DNA of 64,000 nucleotides. Origin: Pedobacter changchengzhani (GTDB lineage: Bacteria > Bacteroidota > Bacteroidia > Sphingobacteriales > Sphingobacteriaceae). The stretch covers positions 372,001 to 436,000 of the forward strand of contig NZ_SJCY01000003.1 in the NCBI RefSeq assembly GCF_004354365.1, read 5' to 3'. The notes under the pieces are model-generated. The model saw nothing but the letters and a program-made list of their open reading frames with translations, was not told the DNA's origin and ran no database searches. A program made the position numbers and the translations under genes. Shown piece by piece: positions 8,729-17,186 of this stretch (its first letter is position 1; each line of letters begins with the position of its first letter).

Positions 8729-9472
8729 TTAATTTTTCGATCGAGCAATCTCCGAACAAAAAATAGCGGCGCTGATGGCTACGTTTAGGGATTCTGCCTT
8801 TCCAACCTGAGGTATGGTAACCGCTTGATTGATAAGTTTAATTACTTGTGCAGATATTCCTTTGCCCTCATTACCCAGCACAATTAGTCCCTCTTTTTGC
8901 CAAGCCGTTTTGTATATTGATTTTCCGTGTAATAGCGCCCCAAAAATAGGAATTGTTATATTTTTGAGGAGCGAAGGTAAATCTTCGTAAAATAGCTCTA
9001 CTCTTGCTAAAGAGCCCATTGTTGCCTGTACTGTTTTTGGGTTATATGCTTCAGCGGTATCGTTAGCGCAGATTATTCGCTTAAACCCAAACCAATCTGC
9101 CGTGCGAATAATGGTACCTAAATTACCCGGATCCTGCACGCCATCTAAAACTAACGTAAAATCATTTGCCAAATCTTTAGGGTCAATTTTTTTGGTTTCG
9201 GGCAAATAAACTACAGCCAAAAAATCTTGTGGGTTTTGTAAGGTACTAATCTTACTTAATTCAGCGTTGTTTATTTCAAATAAGTTTATATTTGCAGGCA
9301 ATTTGGGTAACAAATTTTGCTGTCCTACATAATAAATGGAGTGAAACTTAAAATTTGACTGTGTAAATTCTTGTATCGACTTTATACCTTCAACAATAAA
9401 AAGCCGATTTTCTTTCCGGTATTTTTTTTGATGCAACGATTTAATGAAACTAATTTGAGATTTTGAAAGCAT
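8729..9472 (-). CDS. TrmH/SpoU family RNA 2'-O-methyltransferase
   Basis: The 247-residue protein has the substrate-binding N-terminal domain (ENRLFIVEG) and then the SPOUT knot with its three motifs: GVQDPGNLGTIIRTADWFG, VLGNEGKGIS and IPQVGKAESLNVAISAAI. It would methylate a ribose in rRNA or tRNA using S-adenosylmethionine. The exact site is not predictable. The ATG at 9472 is preferred over a GTG at 9481 because MLSKSQISFIKSL is the usual start in relatives. Its 5' end overlaps the 5' end of the opposite-strand Omp85 gene by 10 bp. Confidence 0.9.
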   Translation of the reverse strand: MLSKSQISFIKSLHQKKYRKENRLFIVEGIKSIQEFTQSNFKFHSIYYVGQQNLLPKLPANINLFEINNAELSKISTLQNPQDFLAVVYLPETKKIDPKDLANDFTLVLDGVQDPGNLGTIIRTADWFGFKRIICANDTAEAYNPKTVQATMGSLARVELFYEDLPSLLKNITIPIFGALLHGKSIYKTAWQKEGLIVLGNEGKGISAQVIKLINQAVTIPQVGKAESLNVAISAAIFCSEIARSKN

Positions 9473-11850
9473 ACCTATCACTAAAAAATATTAAACTGAA
9501 AACCCCTGCAATATTACTATTTATTATTGTTTTAATTCAGGCTTGTTCATCAACAAAGTATATCGCCGATTATCAGGCCATCGTAAAGAAGGTTACAATT
9601 GATAGCGTTGATAAAAGGTTTGAAGAACAGGCTTATAATTATGTGCAAAAAGACCTTAGACCGCCTTCGGCTTTTAGTATATATGTGCCGTTGTACAATT
9701 TATTTAACACTAAAGATGGCCGTTATAAAACAAATAATATAAAGCCATTCGGTACGCCACCAGCAATTTTAGATAGTACTTTGGTAGAAATATCGAGAAT
9801 TCAAATTCAGAAGTTTTTAAAAAGCAAAGGCTATTTTAAAGCAGAAGTTTTAGCAGATATACAAGTAGAAAATAAGAAAGCCAAAATTAACTTTAAGGCC
9901 ATACCAGGTCCTGGTTTTATGCTTAACAACATAACCGATTCTATCCGTAATCAAAATATAAAAAGCATTTATTACGCTAATAAACCCGGGATAACGCATT
10001 TGCACAAAGGCGTACAATATGATGAAGATTCACTATCATACGAGCGTGAGCAGATTTACCGTATTATGAAACAAAATGGATATTTCTATTTTTTAAGACC
10101 CTATGTTAATTTCGATGTGGATACTAATTTGCGCGCCAGTAAAGCCAATTTAAATTTAAATATCACCGATCCTATTAGTAAGTTAGGTCATAGACAGTAC
10201 AATATTGGCACTACTTATTTGATTATTGCGCCTAGTCCGGATGGATTCCCAGACTCGTTAAAAAACTACGTAAATAAAGATACTACAAAAGGCATTTCTT
10301 ATACCGATTTATCTAAACGTTACAGAAGGAACCCAATACTTCGTTATGACTTTTTAAAACAGGGTGAGCTTTATGATATTAGAAATGAAAATTTAACTTA
10401 TGATCGACTTTACGAATTAAATATCTTCAAAAATGTAAAAATAGACTTTTTCAACAGCGACAGCACGTCGAATAAAATTAACCCTATTATTCTTTTAACG
10501 CCACAGAAAGTGATGAGCAATAGGATAGAAGGGGAAGTGCCATTTAACGGTGGTACGGTAGGCTTTAATTTGAGTAATACTTACACCAACAATAACCTGT
10601 TTAGAGGTGCAGAGCGCTTCGAGTTGCAGGTAAAAGGTGGGTTACAATCGAGAACAACTAACGGAACATCTCCCTTTCAAGATATTTATCAACGAGATTT
10701 TTCTATAAGTGCAAGTATCACCGTGCCACGGTTAATTATACCGTTTTACAAACCTAGGTTAGGCGCAAACGGAATGCCTCATACTACGTTTTCGTCTAGT
10801 TATATCTACGCCTTACAAAAAGACATTTCGGTTAGGAGAATAATTATTAATTCGATTACTTACGATTGGGTAGAAACAAAATCGAAATTGCACTCGTTTA
10901 CGCCGTTAAATTTTGAATACCGATTTGGTAATTTAGATTACAGCAACATCGCGGATAGTGTAATTCAAAATAATCAGTATTACGTACGGCTTTTAGGAAG
11001 AAAAGATTTAACGCTTGGGATGAAATATACCTACTCGTTAAATGCCGAAAAATTAAATCAATTACGAAGCTTTGTTTATTTAAGGGGCAACATAGATATT
11101 GCTGGCAATTTATTGCAGGCAATTACCAAAATTGGTGGCGCGGGTAGTGGTAAAGATAATTTGATTTTCGGCTTGCCATTTAACCAATATGTTAGGCCGG
11201 AGGTAGATGTGCGGTGGTATAAATATTTAGGTGGCGATAGGCAGTTTATTGCGCGATTAAATACGGGTGTTGGTTTTGCTTATGGTAACTCAACGGTAAT
11301 TCCGTTCGAAAAATTATTTTTTAGCGGTGGATCTAGTGGTATCAGGGCGTGGCAGGCTAGAACCCTAGGACCTGGAAATTACAATAGGGAAACCCTTAGT
11401 AACGATAAGCAACGTAAAAATTTATTTGGTTTAGATCAATTGGGTGATATGCGCATTGAAAGTAATTTTGAATACCGCTATAAGCTTTTAAGTAAGTTTT
11501 TTGGTGCTACTTTAAAAGGCGCTGCTTTTGTAGATATGGGTAACGTTTGGAACATTGGCAACAACGTTGATGATGCAAATGCCGAGGTTAAAATGTTTAA
11601 GCTTAGTAAATTGGCGCAACAGATTGCTATTGGTACGGGTTTAGGTTTTAGGTACGATGTGCAATATTTCGTTTTTAGATTTGATGTTGGCGTTAAAGTA
11701 AAAGATCCGCAATTTGAAGGTGGCGACCAATGGGTTATCAAAAAATTATTTTCTGGTAGTAGAGATTTCAAAAACACTTATAACAGTACCCACGGACCAG
11801 ACAGTTATCGTTTTTTACAATATAATTTTGGTATAGGAATGCCTTTTTAA
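9463..11850 (+). CDS. BamA/TamA-type (Omp85) outer-membrane lipoprotein
   Basis: The 795-residue protein begins with a lipoprotein signal peptide ending in IQAC (Cys28). It has POTRA-like modules over about residues 80-340 and an Omp85 beta-barrel from about 360 to the end. The barrel contains FEYRYKLLSKFFGATLKG and finishes in the C-terminal Phe typical of outer-membrane proteins (FGIGMPF). The lipidated N-terminus is common in the Bacteroidota TamA-like branch. Family members insert or translocate outer-membrane proteins. No ATG is available, so translation probably starts at the TTG at 9463, inside the 5' end of the divergent methyltransferase gene. Confidence 0.87.
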   Translation: MKAYLSLKNIKLKTPAILLFIIVLIQACSSTKYIADYQAIVKKVTIDSVDKRFEEQAYNYVQKDLRPPSAFSIYVPLYNLFNTKDGRYKTNNIKPFGTPPAILDSTLVEISRIQIQKFLKSKGYFKAEVLADIQVENKKAKINFKAIPGPGFMLNNITDSIRNQNIKSIYYANKPGITHLHKGVQYDEDSLSYEREQIYRIMKQNGYFYFLRPYVNFDVDTNLRASKANLNLNITDPISKLGHRQYNIGTTYLIIAPSPDGFPDSLKNYVNKDTTKGISYTDLSKRYRRNPILRYDFLKQGELYDIRNENLTYDRLYELNIFKNVKIDFFNSDSTSNKINPIILLTPQKVMSNRIEGEVPFNGGTVGFNLSNTYTNNNLFRGAERFELQVKGGLQSRTTNGTSPFQDIYQRDFSISASITVPRLIIPFYKPRLGANGMPHTTFSSSYIYALQKDISVRRIIINSITYDWVETKSKLHSFTPLNFEYRFGNLDYSNIADSVIQNNQYYVRLLGRKDLTLGMKYTYSLNAEKLNQLRSFVYLRGNIDIAGNLLQAITKIGGAGSGKDNLIFGLPFNQYVRPEVDVRWYKYLGGDRQFIARLNTGVGFAYGNSTVIPFEKLFFSGGSSGIRAWQARTLGPGNYNRETLSNDKQRKNLFGLDQLGDMRIESNFEYRYKLLSKFFGATLKGAAFVDMGNVWNIGNNVDDANAEVKMFKLSKLAQQIAIGTGLGFRYDVQYFVFRFDVGVKVKDPQFEGGDQWVIKKLFSGSRDFKNTYNSTHGPDSYRFLQYNFGIGMPF

Positions 11851-11851
11851 G

Positions 11852-12382
11852 CTATACTAAATTTTTTAATCCATCAAAAATACTTTCAAAAAAAGTAGAG
11901 AGATTTAGTCCACTGCTGTGGTTAAAGTAAACAAAAACTAAAAATACAATTACGGCAACTATAATCATCTTCCTAAAAGCAAAAGCAACAATAACCAATA
12001 TTACCGGGATAAGAAAAAGCCATAAACTGTTTATGGCAATTGGGTTAAGATCATTATCTTTTTTATAAACATATACCAATTTACTGTGTGTGCCGGTATC
12101 ATTTTGATGCTTGATGTAAATAAACGTCGATTTTTCTATCGGCAGTTGCAACACCGCAATTCCATCGTTAAATTTTAGGTTTTGCGTAAAACCACTTACA
12201 CTAAAAGTATAATTTCCATTAATATTTTCGTTCGGCATGTTTAAAGAATCTGCAGCAATAATGGCCAGTTTTTTGTTTTTGAGTAGATTTTCTTTAATTA
12301 AAAAGTTATTGATATTTGCATTTTGTGCAAAACCCAAAAAACCAAGTAAACAAAAACCGATACACAATATTGCCTTTTTCAT
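11852..12382 (-). CDS. Hypothetical exported protein with C-terminal membrane segments
   Basis: This 176-residue protein has an N-terminal signal peptide (cleavage near GFAQ), a beta-rich domain of about 90 residues, and two closely spaced hydrophobic segments near residues 120-155 (LWLFLIPVILVIVAFAF and IVAVIVFLVFVYF). I do not recognise a family. Its start codon overlaps the stop codon of the patatin-Omp85 gene by 4 bp (ATGA), so the two are translationally coupled. It may be a membrane partner of that protein. It converges with the Omp85 lipoprotein gene with a 1-bp gap and no visible terminator. Confidence 0.75.
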   Translation of the reverse strand: MKKAILCIGFCLLGFLGFAQNANINNFLIKENLLKNKKLAIIAADSLNMPNENINGNYTFSVSGFTQNLKFNDGIAVLQLPIEKSTFIYIKHQNDTGTHSKLVYVYKKDNDLNPIAINSLWLFLIPVILVIVAFAFRKMIIVAVIVFLVFVYFNHSSGLNLSTFFESIFDGLKNLV

Positions 12383-14694
12383 TCTATAGAACGTTTGTTG
12401 TAAATTAAATAACCGATGTGCAATAATACACCATTTCTTTTAATAGCATCATTATATAAATTATAACTAAAACTTACAGGGCCAACAGGCGTTTGATAAA
12501 CCAAACCTGCGGTGCCAGCATATCTTATTTTCGTTATTGCTTTTGCATAGCTCGCATCTTGTAAGTTGGCAAGCTCAAATTCCTTATGAGGGAGAAATAG
12601 ATAGCCTTCTAGCCGTAAATCTAAATTCTTTTTAATATTGAATATATTTTTTATACCACCTGCTGCGTAGGTAGAAGCTCTAAATTTATCTAAAAACAAA
12701 GAACGGCTATCCTGTAGCGGATAAAAGGCGGGAGATGACAACAACGTAGCATAATAGGTAGAAAACAAAGGTTGATTCGAGATTACGCCTTCAACAATAT
12801 AACCGAGTGTATATTTTTTTGTGTGTAGAAAATAGTTTTCTTGCGATAATTTTATGCTCAACCATTGGCGTAAGTTCGAAGAGGGAGTAACTTGACTTCG
12901 ATTGGGGTCGTTCCGGAAAATATTGCCAGGATTGTAATTCTCTCTACCGGTGTTAAAATTAAAGTTTAAGCTAAAACTTTGTCCTCGGGTTGCATATTGT
13001 TTCCTGTTTAACGAATTTTTTTCGATACCTAAAGTTGTTTTAAAACCGTTAAATGTGGTTTGATCTAAAGCATCGCCAATTTGGAAAGTATTGTTGGGGC
13101 TGTATTCATCAACATTGTTAATAAAAGAAGTATGTAGAACTATTTTTGTATTATGGTTGAGGGGCACACCCATCATTAAATCTATTTTTCGGTCGGCCTG
13201 TTCTATATAAATAGGCCGTGGGTTTTCGATAAAAATCTGGCTAGTATTGTAAAAATTCCAATGGTTATATGTCAGCTCTGCTGCCAAAAACAGCGGGAGT
13301 TTTGTAGGATAATCTACGCGTCCGTTAAGTTGTACAGCTTCATAAAAACGACCCGAATAAAAGCTCGAACCAAATGTATAGGCTTTTCTATTTAAAAAAT
13401 TATACTGCAGGCCCAAAAAAACATTGCTTATTGGTCTGGTTGATATGTTACCACCTAAATCTACTTTAAAACTTTTTTTTGGTTGCGCAATTATTTCGAA
13501 ATCATAGCTATCGGTTGTGGGTTGGTAAGAAATTTTTGGATAGATGGTTTCAAAGGTTTCATCGGCCACCAACTTGTAATAACCTCTCTTGATATCGGCT
13601 AGGTTAAATGTAGATTTATTACTTTTAAACAACCTTTCTATGTATCGTTTTTGTTGATTGTTTACGCCAGTTACGATAATTTTATTGAAAACGAGATCGG
13701 GCTTTTCTGCATTAAATTTTGCTCTTTTTATCTCCAATTCTTCTTTGGTTACCCTTCGGGATGTCATGAGCTTAATTTTAGTCATCTCTTGCATCGTAGC
13801 ATCGTAACCCTGTTTAATCAAATCCTTAACGGGCGAAAAATTACTTACGCTAAAATCTTTCACATCCGGTTGGATATACACACTATTCCTGCCAAGCGAT
13901 GTAGAATCTGATTTTGATAAAAACATAAAAATATAGAATCGGTTCATCAACTTTTGATCTAGATTTTTCGGATACTCGTTGAAGGTTTTCGACGATACAT
14001 TTGCGCCAATAATGTAATCAGGATGAAAAATATTTCGCATTACATCTGCGGGAAAGTTGTTGTACAAACCGCCATCAAAAACGTATTTTCCGTTTAGTTT
14101 TATCGGGCGATAGATGATTGGCACCGTCATGGTTGCCCTTACTGCTTCTGCCAAACTACCTTGCCCAACCGTTATACTTTTTTGAGAAAACACATCGGCC
14201 ACCATGCATCTAAAAGGAACAAACAAATTGTCGAAATTATCTTTTGATACTGCCGAAGCCTGCGAAAAGAGTTCTAAAAATGCAAAGTTTAACGGAATAT
14301 CATTTATTAAATTAGATCTAAAGCTGAAATGGAAACCGGTATCTAAGGTAACTTTTGCGGTAAGCATGGATGCCGTAGGCGGACTTTTCTCGAAAAAGTA
14401 GGTGTAATCGCTGGTGTATTTCCCGTTTACCCAATTTTGAAAATCCGAACTGAGCGCGATTTTTTCAATTTGAGTAGGACTATATCCCGCAGCATACATG
14501 GCGCCAACTATGCCACCCATTGATGTGCCGGTAATGTAATTTATCGGAATATCGTTTTCTTCTAAAGCCTTTAAGGTGCCAATATGGGCCAAGCCTTTTG
14601 CGCCACCACCGCTAAAAACAAGGCCAACTTTTTGGGCTTGAGTGGTAAAGCAAATTAAAATAAAGAAAACGGACAAAAAGCTTTTAAAACGCAT
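12379..14694 (-). CDS. Patatin-like phospholipase fused to an Omp85-type barrel
   Basis: After a signal peptide ending near TQAQ, the 771-residue protein carries a patatin domain. It shows the oxyanion motif SGGGAKG, the nucleophile elbow GTSMGG (Ser58) and the catalytic Asp207 in DGGLYNNFP. A POTRA-like segment follows at about 330-400, and then a barrel of the surface-antigen (D15/Omp85) type. This matches the PlpD-like class of lipases that carry their own outer-membrane barrel. The expected substrate is phospholipid at the cell surface or outer membrane. The stop overlaps the start of the next, two-TM gene. The C-terminus (NKRSIE) lacks the usual terminal aromatic residue. Confidence 0.9.
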   Translation of the reverse strand: MRFKSFLSVFFILICFTTQAQKVGLVFSGGGAKGLAHIGTLKALEENDIPINYITGTSMGGIVGAMYAAGYSPTQIEKIALSSDFQNWVNGKYTSDYTYFFEKSPPTASMLTAKVTLDTGFHFSFRSNLINDIPLNFAFLELFSQASAVSKDNFDNLFVPFRCMVADVFSQKSITVGQGSLAEAVRATMTVPIIYRPIKLNGKYVFDGGLYNNFPADVMRNIFHPDYIIGANVSSKTFNEYPKNLDQKLMNRFYIFMFLSKSDSTSLGRNSVYIQPDVKDFSVSNFSPVKDLIKQGYDATMQEMTKIKLMTSRRVTKEELEIKRAKFNAEKPDLVFNKIIVTGVNNQQKRYIERLFKSNKSTFNLADIKRGYYKLVADETFETIYPKISYQPTTDSYDFEIIAQPKKSFKVDLGGNISTRPISNVFLGLQYNFLNRKAYTFGSSFYSGRFYEAVQLNGRVDYPTKLPLFLAAELTYNHWNFYNTSQIFIENPRPIYIEQADRKIDLMMGVPLNHNTKIVLHTSFINNVDEYSPNNTFQIGDALDQTTFNGFKTTLGIEKNSLNRKQYATRGQSFSLNFNFNTGRENYNPGNIFRNDPNRSQVTPSSNLRQWLSIKLSQENYFLHTKKYTLGYIVEGVISNQPLFSTYYATLLSSPAFYPLQDSRSLFLDKFRASTYAAGGIKNIFNIKKNLDLRLEGYLFLPHKEFELANLQDASYAKAITKIRYAGTAGLVYQTPVGPVSFSYNLYNDAIKRNGVLLHIGYLIYNKRSIE

Positions 14695-14723
14695 GTTCTC
14701 TAAATTAAGGTTTTCTTTTAAAA

Positions 14724-15197
14724 TTAGTTCAAAATAAAAATGTTATAATTTAAAAATGTGGCAAACGCAACCCAAAAGATATATGGAATAAAAAGTAATC
14801 CCGCCCATTTATCAATCTTACGAAATATATGTTCGTTAACGATTGCAAAAATAAGCAGTAGAATAATTTCGGCCAAGGCAATACCAATTTCATGCAAGTA
14901 AAAAAATATAAACGACCACGCTAAATTTAAAATCAGCTGAATTAGGTATATCGCTACAGTCCGTGGAAAATGTTCTATTTTATCTCTTTGTTGCCAAACC
15001 AGGTAGGCAGAAATACCGATGAAAATATAAAGTAACGTCCAAACTGGGCCAAATAGCCAATTAGGTGGATTAAATGTTGGTTTGTTTAAATGAGGATACC
15101 AAGTTCGAACCGACTTAGCCGTGCCCCAACCCGCCAAAGCGCCAATGCTTAAGGTTATTAAAAGATTAACAATTAATGCTAGAGGTTTAAATTTCAT
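14724..15197 (-). CDS. TspO/MBR family tryptophan-rich membrane protein
   Basis: The 157-residue protein has five predicted membrane helices and the family signature with Trp and Pro residues: FNPPNWLFGPVWTLLYIFIG, then NLAWSFIFF and a C-terminal FWVAFATFLNY. TspO proteins bind porphyrins and related ligands in the cytoplasmic or outer membrane and act in stress or tetrapyrrole responses. The gene is 29 bp upstream of the patatin gene on the same strand, so the two could be co-transcribed. A terminator separates it from lpdA. Confidence 0.93.
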   Translation of the reverse strand: MKFKPLALIVNLLITLSIGALAGWGTAKSVRTWYPHLNKPTFNPPNWLFGPVWTLLYIFIGISAYLVWQQRDKIEHFPRTVAIYLIQLILNLAWSFIFFYLHEIGIALAEIILLLIFAIVNEHIFRKIDKWAGLLFIPYIFWVAFATFLNYNIFILN

Positions 15198-15219
15198 GGT
15201 GTAATTGGTTTTTATGGAT

Positions 15220-15262
15220 AAAAAAAGACGTCCTTAAAAAATTAATTTAAGGACGCCTTTTT
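15220..15262 (-). terminator. Terminator of lpdA, possibly bidirectional
   Basis: A 9-bp stem CGTCCTTAA/TTAAGGACG with a 9-nt loop has a T-run on the minus-strand exit side (A-run 15220-15226). It stands between lpdA and tspO. Confidence 0.85.
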
Positions 15263-15286
15263 ATATGCTATAACTGTAATCGTGTT

Positions 15287-16675
15287 TTACAAATGAATCA
15301 CTTCGCCATAAGCATCAGCAGCGGCTTCCATTATGGCTTCGCTCATTGTTGGGTGTGGATGAACAGATTTAATCATTTCATGGCCAGTAGTCTCAAGTTT
15401 ACGAGCAACAACAATTTCAGCAATCATTTCCGTAACGTTTGCACCAATCATGTGGGCACCTAAAAGTTCGCCGTATTTTGCATCGAAAATTAATTTTACA
15501 AAACCATCTTTCGCACCTGCAGCACTTGCTTTACCCGATGCAGAGAAAGGAAACTTACCAATTTTTAATTCGTAACCTGCAGCCTTTGCGGCCTTCTCTG
15601 TATAACCAACCGATGCAATTTCTGGCGTGCAATAAGTGCAACCCGGAATGTTGTTGTAATCTAAAGGTTCAACATGCAAACCCGCAATTTTTTCTACACA
15701 AATAATGCCTTCTGCTGATGCAACGTGCGCTAAAGCCTGTCCGCTAACAACATCGCCAATGGCGTAATAGCCCTTTACCGAAGTGTTGTAAAATTCGTCG
15801 GTAACGATTTTGCCTTTTTCAGTTTTTATACCTGTTTCTTCTAACCCGATGTTTTCTATGTTGGCTACAATGCCTGCCGCAGAAAGTACTACATCTGCTT
15901 CGATGGTTTGCATGCCGGAAGCTGTTTTTACCGATACTTTGCAACCTGTACCGCTTGTATCTACAGATTCTACACTCGCAGAAGTCATCACGTCGATGCC
16001 AACTTTTTTCAAACTGCGCAACAATTGCTTAGATACATCTTCGTCTTCTACAGGTACAACATTATCCATAAATTCTACAATAGTAACCTTGGTGCCCATT
16101 GTAGCGTAGAAATATGCAAACTCTACACCAATAGCGCCCGAGCCTACAACAACCATACTTTTAGGTTGCTCAGGTAAAACCATTGCTTGGCGGTAGCCGA
16201 TAATTTTTTTGCCATCTTGCTTAAGGTTCGGTAATTCTCTTGAACGCGCACCTGTTGCAATAATAATATTTTTTGCAGTAAGCTCTTGTTGCGAACCATC
16301 AGCGCCTTTAACATCTAATTTGTTTCCCGGTTTTAACTTTCCGGTACCCATTATCACGTCAATTTTATTTTTTTTCAGTAAAAACTGTACGCCCTTGCTC
16401 ATGCCATCGGCAACGCCACGACTTCTTTTTACAACGGCAGCAAAATCTGCTGTAGCGCCAGATGTAGTTATTCCGTAATCTGCTGCATGGTTAATGTATT
16501 CGAAAACTTGTGCACTTTTAAGCAACGCTTTGGTTGGGATACAGCCCCAGTTTAAACAAATGCCACCTAAAGATTCGCGTTCTACAATTGCAACTTTTAA
16601 TCCTAATTGAGAGGCTCTGATTGCAGCTACGTAACCACCTGGTCCACTGCCTAAAACAATAATATCGTAATTCAT
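15287..16675 (-). CDS. lpdA: Dihydrolipoyl dehydrogenase (E3)
   Basis: This is a 462-residue pyridine nucleotide-disulfide oxidoreductase. It has the FAD motif GSGPGGY at 9-15, the redox pair Cys40/Cys45 (GGICLNWGCIPTK), an NAD motif VVGSGAIGVEFA, and the C-terminal catalytic dyad His441/Glu446 (HPHPTMSE). It reoxidises the lipoyl arm of 2-oxoacid dehydrogenase complexes or the glycine cleavage system, making NADH. Full length for the family. No E1 or E2 gene is adjacent, so it is a free-standing E3 gene with its own terminator. Confidence 0.96.
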   Translation of the reverse strand: MNYDIIVLGSGPGGYVAAIRASQLGLKVAIVERESLGGICLNWGCIPTKALLKSAQVFEYINHAADYGITTSGATADFAAVVKRSRGVADGMSKGVQFLLKKNKIDVIMGTGKLKPGNKLDVKGADGSQQELTAKNIIIATGARSRELPNLKQDGKKIIGYRQAMVLPEQPKSMVVVGSGAIGVEFAYFYATMGTKVTIVEFMDNVVPVEDEDVSKQLLRSLKKVGIDVMTSASVESVDTSGTGCKVSVKTASGMQTIEADVVLSAAGIVANIENIGLEETGIKTEKGKIVTDEFYNTSVKGYYAIGDVVSGQALAHVASAEGIICVEKIAGLHVEPLDYNNIPGCTYCTPEIASVGYTEKAAKAAGYELKIGKFPFSASGKASAAGAKDGFVKLIFDAKYGELLGAHMIGANVTEMIAEIVVARKLETTGHEMIKSVHPHPTMSEAIMEAAADAYGEVIHL

Positions 16676-17186
16676 CTATTTGTTTTTTATTTTTTATCTG
16701 TTAGATGGAGTGTGCATAAATTAAACTTTAAGTTCAATCAACAACTACCGTGTCTTTTAAAGAAATTCTATTTTCAACTGTTTCTTAGGTGTAAACTTCC
16801 TGTCGGGAAGAAGGCTCTTATTAAAAGATTATCCTCGCATCTGTAAATCAGCAGTACACCGTTAACAAAGCATCAGCACCAATAATCCCCAAAACTAAAA
16901 AAATGTTTGTTAATAAACGATAAATGAAAAATTCATTGCAAAAAGGTTATAATAATTTTAAATGTTGCAATTTTTTGCATGTTTTGTAACAAAGTGAAAG
17001 TGCTAAATGGCAATATGTTGACAAACTGTATCTTATAGAGTTCCGAAACCTTTCAAATTGTTGATAAGTCTTTCAAAGGTTAACAATTAATTAACATGAA
17101 AAGTTAAAAAGTGTTAAAAATTAATAATTACCTTTGCACCAATAAATCATTAGATATTTATTCATAAAAAACTAAAAAAACAAAGT
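16676..17186. other. Divergent intergenic region between lpdA and the TonB receptor
   Basis: There are 511 AT-rich bases. No credible frame was found. The right end holds a -7 element (17129-17136) for the receptor gene. A short hairpin CTTCC-TGTC-GGGAAG sits at about 16796-16810. No riboswitch fold could be recognised by eye. Confidence 0.5.
17129..17136 (+). promoter_or_regulatory. -7 promoter element of the TonB receptor gene
   Basis: TACCTTTG matches the Bacteroidota -7 consensus TAnnTTTG and lies 50 bp before the start codon, giving an expected leader of about 44 nt. The -33 element is not obvious. Confidence 0.55.

Noticed and set aside
15439-16478. Several plus-strand frames opposite lpdA
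   Set aside because: They are shadows of a well-conserved gene, with unusual compositions and no family features.
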